Shown: in pieces, positions 1 to 5,541 of the stretch
Layout of the letters: each line of letters begins with the position of its first letter
How positions within the stretch are numbered: position 1 is the first letter of the stretch
Origin: Actinomycetota bacterium
GTDB taxonomy: Bacteria > Actinomycetota > Actinomycetes > S36-B12
Assembly: GCA_009726075.1 (NCBI GenBank)
Contig: WLND01000035.1
Location: 1-9,409, forward strand
Reading direction: 5' to 3'
DNA length: 9,409 nt
Position numbers and translations under genes: made by a program
The notes under the pieces: model-generated
Told to the model about the DNA's origin: nothing
Database searches by the model: none
Seen by the model: only the letters and a program-made list of their open reading frames with translations

Positions 1-31
1 GCGCGCTGACCGCTGGATTTCACGATAGAGA

Positions 32-58
32 AGCGTCTGCCCAGAGCTGGGCCTCGCT
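32..58 (-). terminator. possible stem-loop terminator after the HisA-like gene
   Basis: About seven bases past the stop codon of the HisA-like gene there is an inverted repeat: GCCCAG at 39-44 faces CTGGGC at 47-52. Realistically this is a 5-bp stem with a GAGC loop. It is flanked by a second matching pair, AGCG at 32-35 and CGCT at 55-58. On the minus strand it is followed by a mildly T-rich stretch (TTCTCTAT) but no real U-tract, so it is a weak or Rho-assisted terminator at best. Nothing else is recognisable in bases 1-64. Confidence 0.35.
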
Positions 59-64
59 GACTGC

Positions 65-769
65 CTACTGCGGCGGGCCCCAGAAGAACATGTCGAAGCG
101 GTCCGCCCCGGCGGCGACAGCCTCCGAGTAGGTGAAGGCGCCGTCGTAGAGCGCATCGTCGAGGACGATGCCGTCGAGGCCATTGGGGACGAGTTCGTGG
201 AGCGCGTGCAGATCGCCGAGATGTCCGATGCCGCCGCGGGCCATGACCGGACGGTTCGTGCGCGAGCAGAAGTCGGCGAGCAGGTGCCGATCCCCGTGCT
301 TCCAGTGGTGGGCCTCGGCATGATCCGTCACGACGAATCGGCTGCACCCCGCGTGCTCAAGGTGCCCCGCGATGTCGAACACGTCCGCCTGGCGGATGTC
401 GAGACCAACGGCCACGCGATCACCATGCTCCTTTACCGCGATGCTCGCCCACTCAAGGTCGGAAGCGTCGATGACGATCCGGCTCGCCCCGGTCATCAGG
501 GCCTCCGCCAGCGACGACTGATCGCGCACAACGCCCGAGTACTGCAGGTGCGCTCCGCCGCTCACGATGTGGTGATGACTGGACGGATGCCCGTCGATTG
601 CGTCCTGATCGACCACGTGGATCCAGGCCGCGCCCTGATTGACCCACGAGGCGATCGCCTGGGCCGGGCTGCCGGACTGACTTGATTGACCGTAGTCACG
701 AGGGGCAATGCGCGCGCGCCCCCCTGAGATGGAGACAACCGGGAGCAGGGCGAGGGGGTACTTGACCAT
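65..769 (-). CDS. HisA/PriA-like TIM-barrel protein with degenerate active site
   Basis: The 234-residue product has the length and layout of the HisA/PriA family, which isomerises ProFAR in histidine synthesis (and PRA in tryptophan synthesis for actinobacterial PriA). Family landmarks can be followed along the chain: LLPVV at the first strand (8-12), SP.QAIASWVNQGA.W.HVVDQDA (34-57), SG.VRD..SL (78-87), VAVGLDIR (119-126), FVVTD (145-149), ARGGIG..GDL (177-187) and DALYDGAF (205-212). Key positions have changed. Ser13 stands where the first-strand catalytic Asp is expected (Asp8 of T. maritima HisA, Asp11 of M. tuberculosis PriA). The strand-3 phosphate site reads SGVV instead of SGG. The usual Gly before the last ALY motif is Asp204. 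Asp124 and Asp149 are kept. No other histidine genes are nearby. I infer a paralogue that no longer performs the HisA reaction; an altered activity is possible. The ATG at 769 is the only good start, and no clear ribosome site precedes it. Confidence 0.8.
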   Translation of the reverse strand: MVKYPLALLPVVSISGGRARIAPRDYGQSSQSGSPAQAIASWVNQGAAWIHVVDQDAIDGHPSSHHHIVSGGAHLQYSGVVRDQSSLAEALMTGASRIVIDASDLEWASIAVKEHGDRVAVGLDIRQADVFDIAGHLEHAGCSRFVVTDHAEAHHWKHGDRHLLADFCSRTNRPVMARGGIGHLGDLHALHELVPNGLDGIVLDDALYDGAFTYSEAVAAGADRFDMFFWGPPQ

Positions 770-1054
770 GCACGCAGACTAGCCGCGCTCCCCCGGTTCC
801 CCAATCCCGCCTAGGGGCCTCGGGGGTCCGGGGTGTCGACGTGAACTGTCAGCGCGAGCGCTTCCAGGTAACGCTCGATCGTCATCGGTGGCCCATCAGG
901 CTGACGAGGCAGTCGGCCCGCGCGTCGATGGCAGCATGCGATGCGTGACTGCGTCGCGTGCAGGGATTGCCTTGCCCCGCTTCGTCTCGACGAGCCTTCC
1001 GCCACTCGCCTCTGCCGGTGTCCTGAGTCAGTACCCGCCGCCCATTTCGTGCGG
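770..1054. other. 285-base intergenic region between PIG-L and HisA-like genes
   Basis: This gap is GC-rich and contains no gene I can defend. On the minus strand, a 24-codon ORF (811-885, ATG start) overlaps by ATGA the end of an open frame that merely reads through the PIG-L gene out of frame. It resembles nothing I know and has no clear ribosome site. A cluster of G- and C-runs around 790-832 (CCCCCGG, AGGGGCC, CGGGGG) could fold, but gives no clean terminator. The region should contain the promoter of the HisA-like gene, but I see no convincing -35/-10 pair. Confidence 0.4.
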
Positions 1055-2149
1055 TCAGCCTCGGGAAAGACGGACGACCCGCGGCTTCGCCGGCAGGGCC
1101 GCCATTGCTCGTGAATCCGGCGCCTGTGAGGCGAACTGCGCGGCCAGCCCCGGACGCCCGGTTGCATCCAGCCTCCGGATGAGGTCGAAATCCGTGTAGC
1201 CGGGCAGGAGCCCGGCCGCGACCCTCGCCCCGAACCAGATCGGATGCGAACTCTGGCTGATGTACACGGAGGTCGCCTTCGTCCAGGCATCCTCGTACGT
1301 CGCGCCGAGCACCGGCGACATGGCGGTCCGGTCGAACCGCACGTCGCCTGGCTCCGGCACCAGCGACTGGTCGTACCAGCCATGCTCGCGAATGCCATAG
1401 AGGGTGGGCGGTGGTTCGCCTGGCCGATCGAACTCGCCCTTGCCATACATCTGGCGCACGATGCGCGCGAGCCCCCAGTGCTGGCGATGCGCCCACGTCT
1501 CGTCCGGGTTGAGCGTGATGATCACGTCCGGCTGCACCCGCTTCGCGACTTGGAGCAGGCGCTCTTCAAGCAGGGGCGTGTCCCAGTTCTTCACGCCGTT
1601 GTCCCAGCTGTCCTCGAAATCCGAGGAGCGTAGGCCGGAGAGGAAGTACACGCTGGTGACGCCGTTGAGTGCCTGACTGGTCAAGAACTCATGACGTCGC
1701 TGGCGGGCGAGCGCGACGTGCGAGGCGATTTCTCGAATGGACGGGCCAGCCGGCGGCTGCGTGAGCCAGACTCCCGGGGCAGGGTCATGTTCGATCAGGA
1801 CGTCGTCGCCCGAGAGCGGATCGACGTCGGCCACGATGCCCTCGACGACACCCCCGTTCTCGCCGTTCGTGACGAGCGCGATGCTGACGTCCCAGCCCCG
1901 CTCCTTGAATCGGCCCATGTCGAACATCGTCTCGTCGTCAGGGTGTGCCGTGATGAGAAGCACGCGCAGGGGATGCGCAGCAGCGGCTTGGTCTCCCATG
2001 GCTGCCGTTGCGGTGCCCACTCGACCATCAACGGCCGTTGCCGGCGCGTCCCCGATCCCCCCGAGGCCAAGGAATCCGGCGAGCCCGACCACGGCGAGCG
2101 AACTCATTGCACGAGTGCGAACCCACCCGGCCCCCGCACTGCGTCGCAT
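1055..2149 (-). CDS. secreted PIG-L/LmbE-family zinc-dependent deacetylase
   Basis: The 364-residue product belongs to the PIG-L (LmbE) family, which removes acyl groups from N-acetylated sugars and similar substrates using one metal ion. The diagnostic AHPDDE motif lies at 68-73, supplying the first His and Asp metal ligands, and HRQH at 221-224 would supply the last His. Other family features are VTNGENGG (93-100) and the ARQRRHEF helix (148-155). The N-terminus carries Arg residues, a hydrophobic stretch (MSSLAVVGLAGFLGLGG) and an ATA cleavage-like site about 39 residues in, so export through Sec is likely. This is unlike cytoplasmic MshB or Mca. The start is uncertain: GTG at 2194 adds 15 residues and ATG at 2107 removes 14; I chose the ATG at 2149 because it keeps a basic n-region. 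The gene follows modC on the same strand after about 100 bases, so read-through from the mod operon is possible, but a shared role is not evident. The substrate cannot be told from sequence. Confidence 0.82.
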   Translation of the reverse strand: MRRSAGAGWVRTRAMSSLAVVGLAGFLGLGGIGDAPATAVDGRVGTATAAMGDQAAAAHPLRVLLITAHPDDETMFDMGRFKERGWDVSIALVTNGENGGVVEGIVADVDPLSGDDVLIEHDPAPGVWLTQPPAGPSIREIASHVALARQRRHEFLTSQALNGVTSVYFLSGLRSSDFEDSWDNGVKNWDTPLLEERLLQVAKRVQPDVIITLNPDETWAHRQHWGLARIVRQMYGKGEFDRPGEPPPTLYGIREHGWYDQSLVPEPGDVRFDRTAMSPVLGATYEDAWTKATSVYISQSSHPIWFGARVAAGLLPGYTDFDLIRRLDATGRPGLAAQFASQAPDSRAMAALPAKPRVVRLSRG

Positions 2150-2248
2150 CACATGCCCATCATCCCGCTCGCCCCGCCTCGATGCGCACCGCACGAACGG
2201 CCCCGCTTAAACACGGATGCCTACTATGAGAACGGACGGCCTTCGCCG

Positions 2249-3316
2249 CTAGCGACGCGGCATTCCGGCCGGGTACGTGTGAAGATCGAGCGACTTCAGG
2301 CTCAGCCATACCCTGCTTCCCTTGGCCAGGCGCATGTCTGCAGCCGCCCCCGGCGTGACCGCCACGACCACGCTTGGCGCACCTTCGATGTGCACGCGGA
2401 TGCGGTCATGCGAGGGCTGCAGCGAGGTGACCATGCCATGCCAGACGTTGCGGGCGCTGCCCTCGGGGTGTGCCAGGTGGAGGGTCACCGACTCCGGTCG
2501 CACGACGGCCATGGCCGGGCCGGCGAGCTCCTCGTCGACGATGCGCATGACTCCCCCGTCGACCAGGGTCAACGTGCCGGCCGATGCCTCCCCGCGCAGG
2601 AGGGTCACTCCCATGAGCGAGGCGACGTAGTCGGTGAGTGGCCGCTTCGACAGTTCCGCGGGGGTGCCGTCCTGGGCCACCATGCCGTTCTCGAGGACGA
2701 TGACGCGATCGGCGAGCAGGAGTGCGTCGAGCGGATCGTGCGTGATGAGGACCGTGCAGCCGCTGTACGACTCCAGCTGGGTCTGGAGCTCGGCGCGGAC
2801 GGTCTCCTTCGTCTCGATATCCAAGGCAGCCAACGGCTCGTCGAGGAGGAGGACGTCCGGGGCGGTCGCCAGGGCGCGGGCGAGGGCCACCCGCTGGGCT
2901 TGGCCACCGGAGATCTCGCTGGGCCTGCGGCCGGCCAGGTCGCCGACGCCCAGGAGACTCAGGGTCTGCGCAGCCGTCGCCTTGGCGGCAGCACGTCCGG
3001 CTCCCCGCGAGCGAGGGCCGAAGGCGACGTTGTCGATGACGCTGAGGTGGGGAAAGAGCGCATAGTCCTGGAACACAACGCCGATTGATCGCTTCTGGGC
3101 AGGGATGAGGGTGGATTCTCCGTCATCGAGGATCCGCCCATTCAGGCTGATGGATCCGCTGTCGATGGGATGCAGCCCCGCGATCGCCCGAACGAGGGTC
3201 GACTTGCCTGCTCCGTTTGGTCCGAGGATCGCCACGACTGACCCGGGCTCGATGGCGGCACGGATGGCCAGGGAGAACGAACCGCGGGTGACCGTGCAGT
3301 CGAGGGCGAGGGTCAT
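2249..3316 (-). CDS. modC: molybdate ABC transporter ATP-binding protein ModC
   Basis: This is the ATPase of the molybdate (possibly also tungstate) importer, sitting on the cytoplasmic face of ModB. The 355-residue chain shows Walker A GPNGAGKST (32-40), Q-loop Gln83 within VFQDYALFPH, signature ISGGQ (135-139; Ile replaces the usual Leu), Walker B VLLLDEP (155-161), D-loop AALD (163-166) and switch His193. About 120 further residues form the C-terminal regulatory part, with a TOBE/Mop-like segment from roughly 285 to 350, as is usual for ModC. The start is the ATG at 3316, which overlaps the modB stop as ATGA and follows a G-rich ribosome site (GAGGGGG) by nine bases. The open frame extends further upstream, but that stretch lies within modB and is not protein-like. 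It is the last gene of the tightly coupled operon. Confidence 0.93.
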   Translation of the reverse strand: MTLALDCTVTRGSFSLAIRAAIEPGSVVAILGPNGAGKSTLVRAIAGLHPIDSGSISLNGRILDDGESTLIPAQKRSIGVVFQDYALFPHLSVIDNVAFGPRSRGAGRAAAKATAAQTLSLLGVGDLAGRRPSEISGGQAQRVALARALATAPDVLLLDEPLAALDIETKETVRAELQTQLESYSGCTVLITHDPLDALLLADRVIVLENGMVAQDGTPAELSKRPLTDYVASLMGVTLLRGEASAGTLTLVDGGVMRIVDEELAGPAMAVVRPESVTLHLAHPEGSARNVWHGMVTSLQPSHDRIRVHIEGAPSVVVAVTPGAAADMRLAKGSRVWLSLKSLDLHTYPAGMPRR

Positions 3317-4116
3317 GCCCGGGTGCCCCCTCGCATGTAGTTGCCGCGCATGGCGACGAGGACGGCGATGCTCACCGTGAGCAGCAGGATGCTGAGCGCT
3401 ATCGCGATATCGCGGTCGGATTCGAGGGCCGTGTAGACAGCCAGCGGCATGGTCTGGGTCACACCGGGAAAGTTGCCGGCGAAGGTGATGGTGGCGCCGA
3501 ACTCGCCGAGGGCTCGCGCCCAGCACAGGACGGCACCGGCGATGATCGATGGCCCGACGAGCGGGATCGTGATGCGGCGGAACACGGTCCACGAGGAGGC
3601 TCCGAGGGTGACGGCCGCGTCCTCGAATCTGCGGTCGAAGGAGCGGAAGGCGCCCTCGAGCGTGATGATGAGAAACGGCATCGCCACGAATGTCTCGGCC
3701 AGGATCACTCCCGCGGTCGTAAAGGGGAGTTGAATTCCGAACGTGCCGTACAGGAACCCTCCGACCGATCCGCGACGGCCGAAGGCTGCGAGCAGGGCCA
3801 CGCCGGAGACGACGGGAGGCAACAGCAGCGGGACGATCACGAACGCTCTGACGAGCCGGGTGCCGGGCAGGATCTCACGTGCCAGGAGCCACGCGAGCGG
3901 AATACCGATGGCCGCGGCGATCGCGGTCGCCAACAGCGATGTGATGACCGACAGACGCAGGGCGTCCATGGCGGACGGCGTCGAGATGATCGAGGCGAAT
4001 GAGCCCCACGGAGCCTGGAGCAGCAGGGCGATCAGGGGGAAGACGAGGAATGCGACAGCGATCACCCCCGGGCCTATCAGGAACCACGGGGGCGCGGCCG
4101 CGCGTCGGGTCGTCAC
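3313..4116 (-). CDS. modB: molybdate ABC transporter permease ModB
   Basis: The 267-residue integral membrane protein forms the molybdate channel. Hydrophobic segments lie at about 12-33, 55-78, 90-112, 132-153, 188-212 and 236-257, matching the six-helix permease core. The EAA cytoplasmic loop that docks on ModC is clear at 165-191 (EDAAVTLGASSW then RRITIPLVGPSI), and ARALGEFGATITFAGN (200-215) is characteristic of ModB. The start is taken as the GTG at 4116, which overlaps the modA stop (GTGA, 4113-4116). The frame continues upstream without a stop, but only as an antisense-like stretch inside modA. The ribosome site is weak, consistent with coupling to modA translation. Confidence 0.93.
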   Translation of the reverse strand: MTTRRAAAPPWFLIGPGVIAVAFLVFPLIALLLQAPWGSFASIISTPSAMDALRLSVITSLLATAIAAAIGIPLAWLLAREILPGTRLVRAFVIVPLLLPPVVSGVALLAAFGRRGSVGGFLYGTFGIQLPFTTAGVILAETFVAMPFLIITLEGAFRSFDRRFEDAAVTLGASSWTVFRRITIPLVGPSIIAGAVLCWARALGEFGATITFAGNFPGVTQTMPLAVYTALESDRDIAIALSILLLTVSIAVLVAMRGNYMRGGTRA

Positions 4117-4925
4117 CAGGGCCTGGCGAACCCGAAGGTGCGCAGGATGCCCTGCGCCGATGCCGTGAAGCGCACGTAGTTCACGAACGCCTGCGCCGCT
4201 GCGGGATTGGGCGCCCCGACGACGGTGGCAATCGGGTAGGTGGTGGTCACGTTGTCCGCTGCGGAGATCGATACGGACGTGACCTTGCTGCCCGCTGCCC
4301 GCACATCGGTGGCGTACACGATGCCAGCGTCGACCTCGTCCGCCATTACTTTGCCGAGGACCGCGCGCACGTCGAGTTCCTGGGTCACGGGCCGGACGAC
4401 GACGTTGTTGAGCTTGAGCAGGTCTCGCGAGGCCAACCCGCACGGGACGGCCACGGCACAAACCGCGACCAGCACACCGGGCTTGGCGAGGTCGGAGAGC
4501 TGCTTGATACCAGCGGGGTTGCCGGGCGGCATCGCGATTGCCATGGTGTTCTTCGCGAAGAGCCAGGGCAGGCGCACATGGCCGGCATTGACGGCCTTCC
4601 ACATCGTCGGCTCCGATGCAGTGGCCAAGACGTCGACGGGAGCACCGGCGTTGATCTGCTCGACGAGGGCCGGGCTGCCACCGAAGTTGAACGTCACTGT
4701 CGTGCCGGGGTACTTCTTCATGAACGCTGCCGCGATGACCGGGAAGACGTCGGTCAGCGATGCAGCCGCCGACACGGTGATGGTGCCGGTCACCTTCGTC
4801 GGCGCTGCGGGTCGTTGGGCAACCGCGCCGGATGCTCCGGCACCGACCACCGATGCGACGACGACCGAGGCGACGACGATGGCTGCTGCCGCGGACCGCG
4901 CCGCATAGATCTTGGCGCAGCTCAC
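4113..4925 (-). CDS. modA: molybdate-binding periplasmic/secreted protein ModA
   Basis: The 270-residue solute-binding protein captures molybdate outside the membrane and hands it to ModB. It begins with a signal peptide: basic residues at 5-10, an Ala/Val-rich core (12-31) and a likely AVA cleavage site after residue 36. The mature part has the family oxyanion-site motif SAAASL (52-57), the segment GGSPALVEQINAGAPVDVL (82-100), a central CAVAVPCG cysteine pair and GIVYATDV near the C-terminal third. No lipobox cysteine is visible at the cleavage site, although binding proteins of Gram-positive bacteria are usually lipoproteins. The start is GTG at 4925, overlapping the upstream stop by GTGA and preceded by a near-perfect ribosome site (GGAGGAGG). 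It is the second gene of the operon. Confidence 0.93.
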   Translation of the reverse strand: MSCAKIYAARSAAAAIVVASVVVASVVGAGASGAVAQRPAAPTKVTGTITVSAAASLTDVFPVIAAAFMKKYPGTTVTFNFGGSPALVEQINAGAPVDVLATASEPTMWKAVNAGHVRLPWLFAKNTMAIAMPPGNPAGIKQLSDLAKPGVLVAVCAVAVPCGLASRDLLKLNNVVVRPVTQELDVRAVLGKVMADEVDAGIVYATDVRAAGSKVTSVSISAADNVTTTYPIATVVGAPNPAAAQAFVNYVRFTASAQGILRTFGFARPW

Positions 4926-5317
4926 GACTCCTCCTCCAGTTCGACGATGACGTTCGTCGACTTGATGACCCCCGCCACGCGCGACCCGGGGACCAATCCG
5001 AGTTCGTCTGCGGACTCCCGGCTCATCAGTGACGTGACGCGATGAGGTCCGGCCTGGATCTCGACCAGTGCCATCACGCCGTCCTTCTCGACTCGGGTGA
5101 CGATGCCGGGAAAGCGGTTGCGCGCGGACTGTTGGACCACCCGCGTCTGCAGGTGCGACTGCTCGGCCATGAGCACCGCGACGCTGCCAGCATCAACCGT
5201 CTTCGGGCCAGCGCCCGCCGTTCCCGCGGCCAGCCGGCCCGCGTCGAGCCAGCGACGGACCGTGTCGTCGCTGACACCGAGGAGTTCCGCCGCGTCCGCG
5301 ATCCTCAGGTTCGCCAT
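4922..5317 (-). CDS. HTH-TOBE molybdate-responsive regulator / molybdate-binding protein (Mop-type)
   Basis: The 131-residue protein joins an N-terminal excisionase/MerR-like DNA-binding helix-turn-helix (IADAAELLGVSDDTVRRWLDAGRL, about 6-29) to a single C-terminal TOBE/Mop domain (about 64-127). The second part carries the family signature SARNRFPGIVTRV, VMALVEI, then SLMSRESADELGL and VIKSTNVIVE. TOBE domains bind molybdate or tungstate as oligomers. Combined with DNA binding and first place in the mod operon, this suggests a molybdate-sensing regulator, analogous to but not homologous throughout with ModE; a storage or buffering role is the alternative. The frame is open up to 5458, but I start at the ATG at 5317 because the protein match begins there and a -10 box lies only eight bases upstream. 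That leaves no room for a ribosome site and points to a leaderless message. The stop overlaps the modA start. Confidence 0.88.
   Translation of the reverse strand: MANLRIADAAELLGVSDDTVRRWLDAGRLAAGTAGAGPKTVDAGSVAVLMAEQSHLQTRVVQQSARNRFPGIVTRVEKDGVMALVEIQAGPHRVTSLMSRESADELGLVPGSRVAGVIKSTNVIVELEEES
4929..4937 (-). promoter_or_regulatory. strong ribosome binding site of modA
   Basis: On the minus strand the sequence reads GGAGGAGGA three bases before the GTG codon at 4925; the first GGAGG lies about seven bases upstream. It lies inside the last codons of the HTH-TOBE gene (encoding Glu-Glu-Glu), and it supports the GTG as the true modA start despite the overlap with the preceding stop. Confidence 0.75.
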
Positions 5318-5325
5318 AGAAGACG

Positions 5326-5354
5326 ATATTAGACCGCAGATACGAACTCTGCAA
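5326..5354 (-). promoter_or_regulatory. candidate promoter of the mod operon (leaderless)
   Basis: On the minus strand, TTGCAG (5349-5354) and TAATAT (5326-5331) are separated by exactly 17 bases, a sigma-70-type arrangement; the -10 fits the actinobacterial TANNNT pattern. Only eight bases (5318-5325) separate the -10 from the ATG, so transcription would begin at or next to the start codon. No Shine-Dalgarno sequence precedes this ATG, as expected for a leaderless mRNA. Confidence 0.6.
5336..5352. promoter_or_regulatory. dyad between -35 and -10 of the mod promoter, possible operator
   Basis: GCAGA (5336-5340) and TCTGC (5348-5352) form a perfect inverted repeat with a 7-base spacer, arm centres 12 bases apart, lying in the spacer of the mod promoter and touching the -35. 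A second, looser dyad overlaps it: CGATAT (5324-5329) opposite ATACG (5340-5344). That one faintly recalls the CG.TAT...ATA.CG layout of E. coli ModE boxes. A protein bound here would block RNA polymerase. Confidence 0.4.
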
Positions 5355-5541
5355 GGGATACTTGTCCTCATCCGCGCGAAGCCATCCCCAGAGCTGATCG
5401 AACGACAGCGCACCCCGGAGCCCGGCGGCACGCCACGCTCCCGCATCCGCGCGCTCACGGGCCTGCTTGCCCGCGTACGGTGAGGCCACAGTCCGAGCAG
5501 GCGGTCTCGAGCGAACAGTGAGCCCCCGAGGGGAAGTCGTC

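Larger units (their letters stand above)
5318..5541. other. divergent intergenic region between mod operon and LAL regulator
   Basis: This 224-base region separates the divergent HTH-TOBE and LuxR genes. The left 40 bases hold the mod promoter and dyad. The right end holds the LAL ribosome site GAGGGGAA at 5528-5535, six bases before the ATG. No convincing -35/-10 pair for the LAL gene is visible; TACGGT near 5477 could serve as a -10, but nothing suitable lies upstream. No small gene is supported here. Confidence 0.5.

Noticed and set aside
811..885. 24-codon minus-strand ORF before the HisA-like gene
   Set aside because: Too short, with no ribosome site and no recognisable similarity; the ATGA overlap joins it only to an out-of-frame read-through of PIG-L, not to a real gene.
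840..900. Concern that the DGPGIS loop in the LAL HTH (protein residues 840-900) makes it non-functional
   Set aside because: The flanking helices (LSARELDVLRLL and FISLNTMRSHTKSIYSKL) are intact, and DGP-type loops occur in actinobacterial LAL proteins as I recall them, so this is a subfamily trait rather than damage. Start and end here are residue numbers of the protein, not bases.
888..1199. Plus-strand ORF of 103 codons near the PIG-L 3' end
   Set aside because: About half of it is antisense to PIG-L coding sequence, and the translation shows no domain features.
1691..3088. Long plus-strand open frame of 465 codons opposite PIG-L and modC
   Set aside because: It runs antisense to two well-supported genes; its translation is rich in Arg, Asp and His with no domain pattern, as expected for a shadow frame in high-GC DNA.
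3999..5045. Plus-strand open frame of 348 codons opposite modA and the HTH-TOBE gene
   Set aside because: Low-complexity Arg/Gly/Asp-rich translation antisense to conserved genes.
5318..5458. N-terminal extension of the HTH-TOBE protein to the in-frame start at 5458
   Set aside because: The extra 47 residues are Arg/Ser-rich and do not look conserved; they would be encoded across the likely mod promoter, and the HTH begins right after the ATG at 5317.
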